5,944 nucleotides of DNA from Clostridia bacterium (GTDB lineage Bacteria; Bacillota; Clostridia; Oscillospirales; Acutalibacteraceae): positions 1 through 5,944 of the forward strand of contig CAAEVU010000116.1 in NCBI GenBank assembly GCA_900759575.1. The letters run 5' to 3'. A program made the translations under genes and the position numbers. The notes below the pieces were generated by a model, which saw nothing but the letters and a program-made list of their open reading frames with translations, made no database searches and was not told the DNA's origin. Positions 5,917-5,944 of this stretch are shown piece by piece; position 1 is the first letter of the stretch; each line of letters starts with the position of its first letter.

Positions 5917-5944
5917 TTTTAGTAGAAAGTTTTTCAAAACATAA

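Overview
The window looks like chromosomal DNA from a Gram-positive, gut-type member of the Clostridia (Oscillospirales-like). This is inferred from moderately GC-rich coding sequence, strong GGAGG-type ribosome-binding sites, tight gene packing on one strand, and the protein families present: a clostridial/Bacteroides-style acyl-CoA synthetase, a cytosolic GH29 fucosidase, CutC, and a large transglutaminase-like protein. The species cannot be named from the sequence alone. No tRNA, rRNA, CRISPR array, insertion sequence or phage gene is visible. All four genes are on the + strand.

Region 1 (1-1123) is the C-terminal two thirds of an AMP-forming acyl-CoA synthetase whose start lies before the window. 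It ends at a clear intrinsic terminator (1151-1187), so it is a separate transcription unit from what follows.

Region 2 (1124-1355) is the only sizeable intergenic space. It holds the terminator, a run of three 12-bp-spaced A/T-tract repeats, a good extended -10 promoter (1275-1303), a small GC hairpin in the leader and a strong Shine-Dalgarno sequence at 1341-1348. The promoter and Shine-Dalgarno together put the fucosidase start at ATG 1356. An upstream in-frame TTG at 1251 would add a false, signal-peptide-like N-terminus.

Region 3 (1356-5900) is a compact three-gene operon: GH29 alpha-L-fucosidase, then a 4-nt gap, CutC-family TIM-barrel protein, then a 4-nt GTGA overlap, and an 822-residue transglutaminase-superfamily protein. 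None of the three shows a signal peptide, so the products should act in the cytosol. The third protein is the most unusual. It has an N-terminal transglutaminase core with visible Cys and His, a beta-sandwich, a second degenerate transglutaminase-like core without the Cys, and a C-terminal thioredoxin-like domain without CxxC. Its substrate is unknown to me. Co-transcription with a fucosidase makes processing of an imported fucosylated glycan or glycopeptide a reasonable hypothesis, and it suggests this CutC may serve glycan metabolism rather than copper handling.

Region 4 (5901-5944) is the start of the next intergenic space. It contains a possible extended -10 promoter for an unseen downstream gene.
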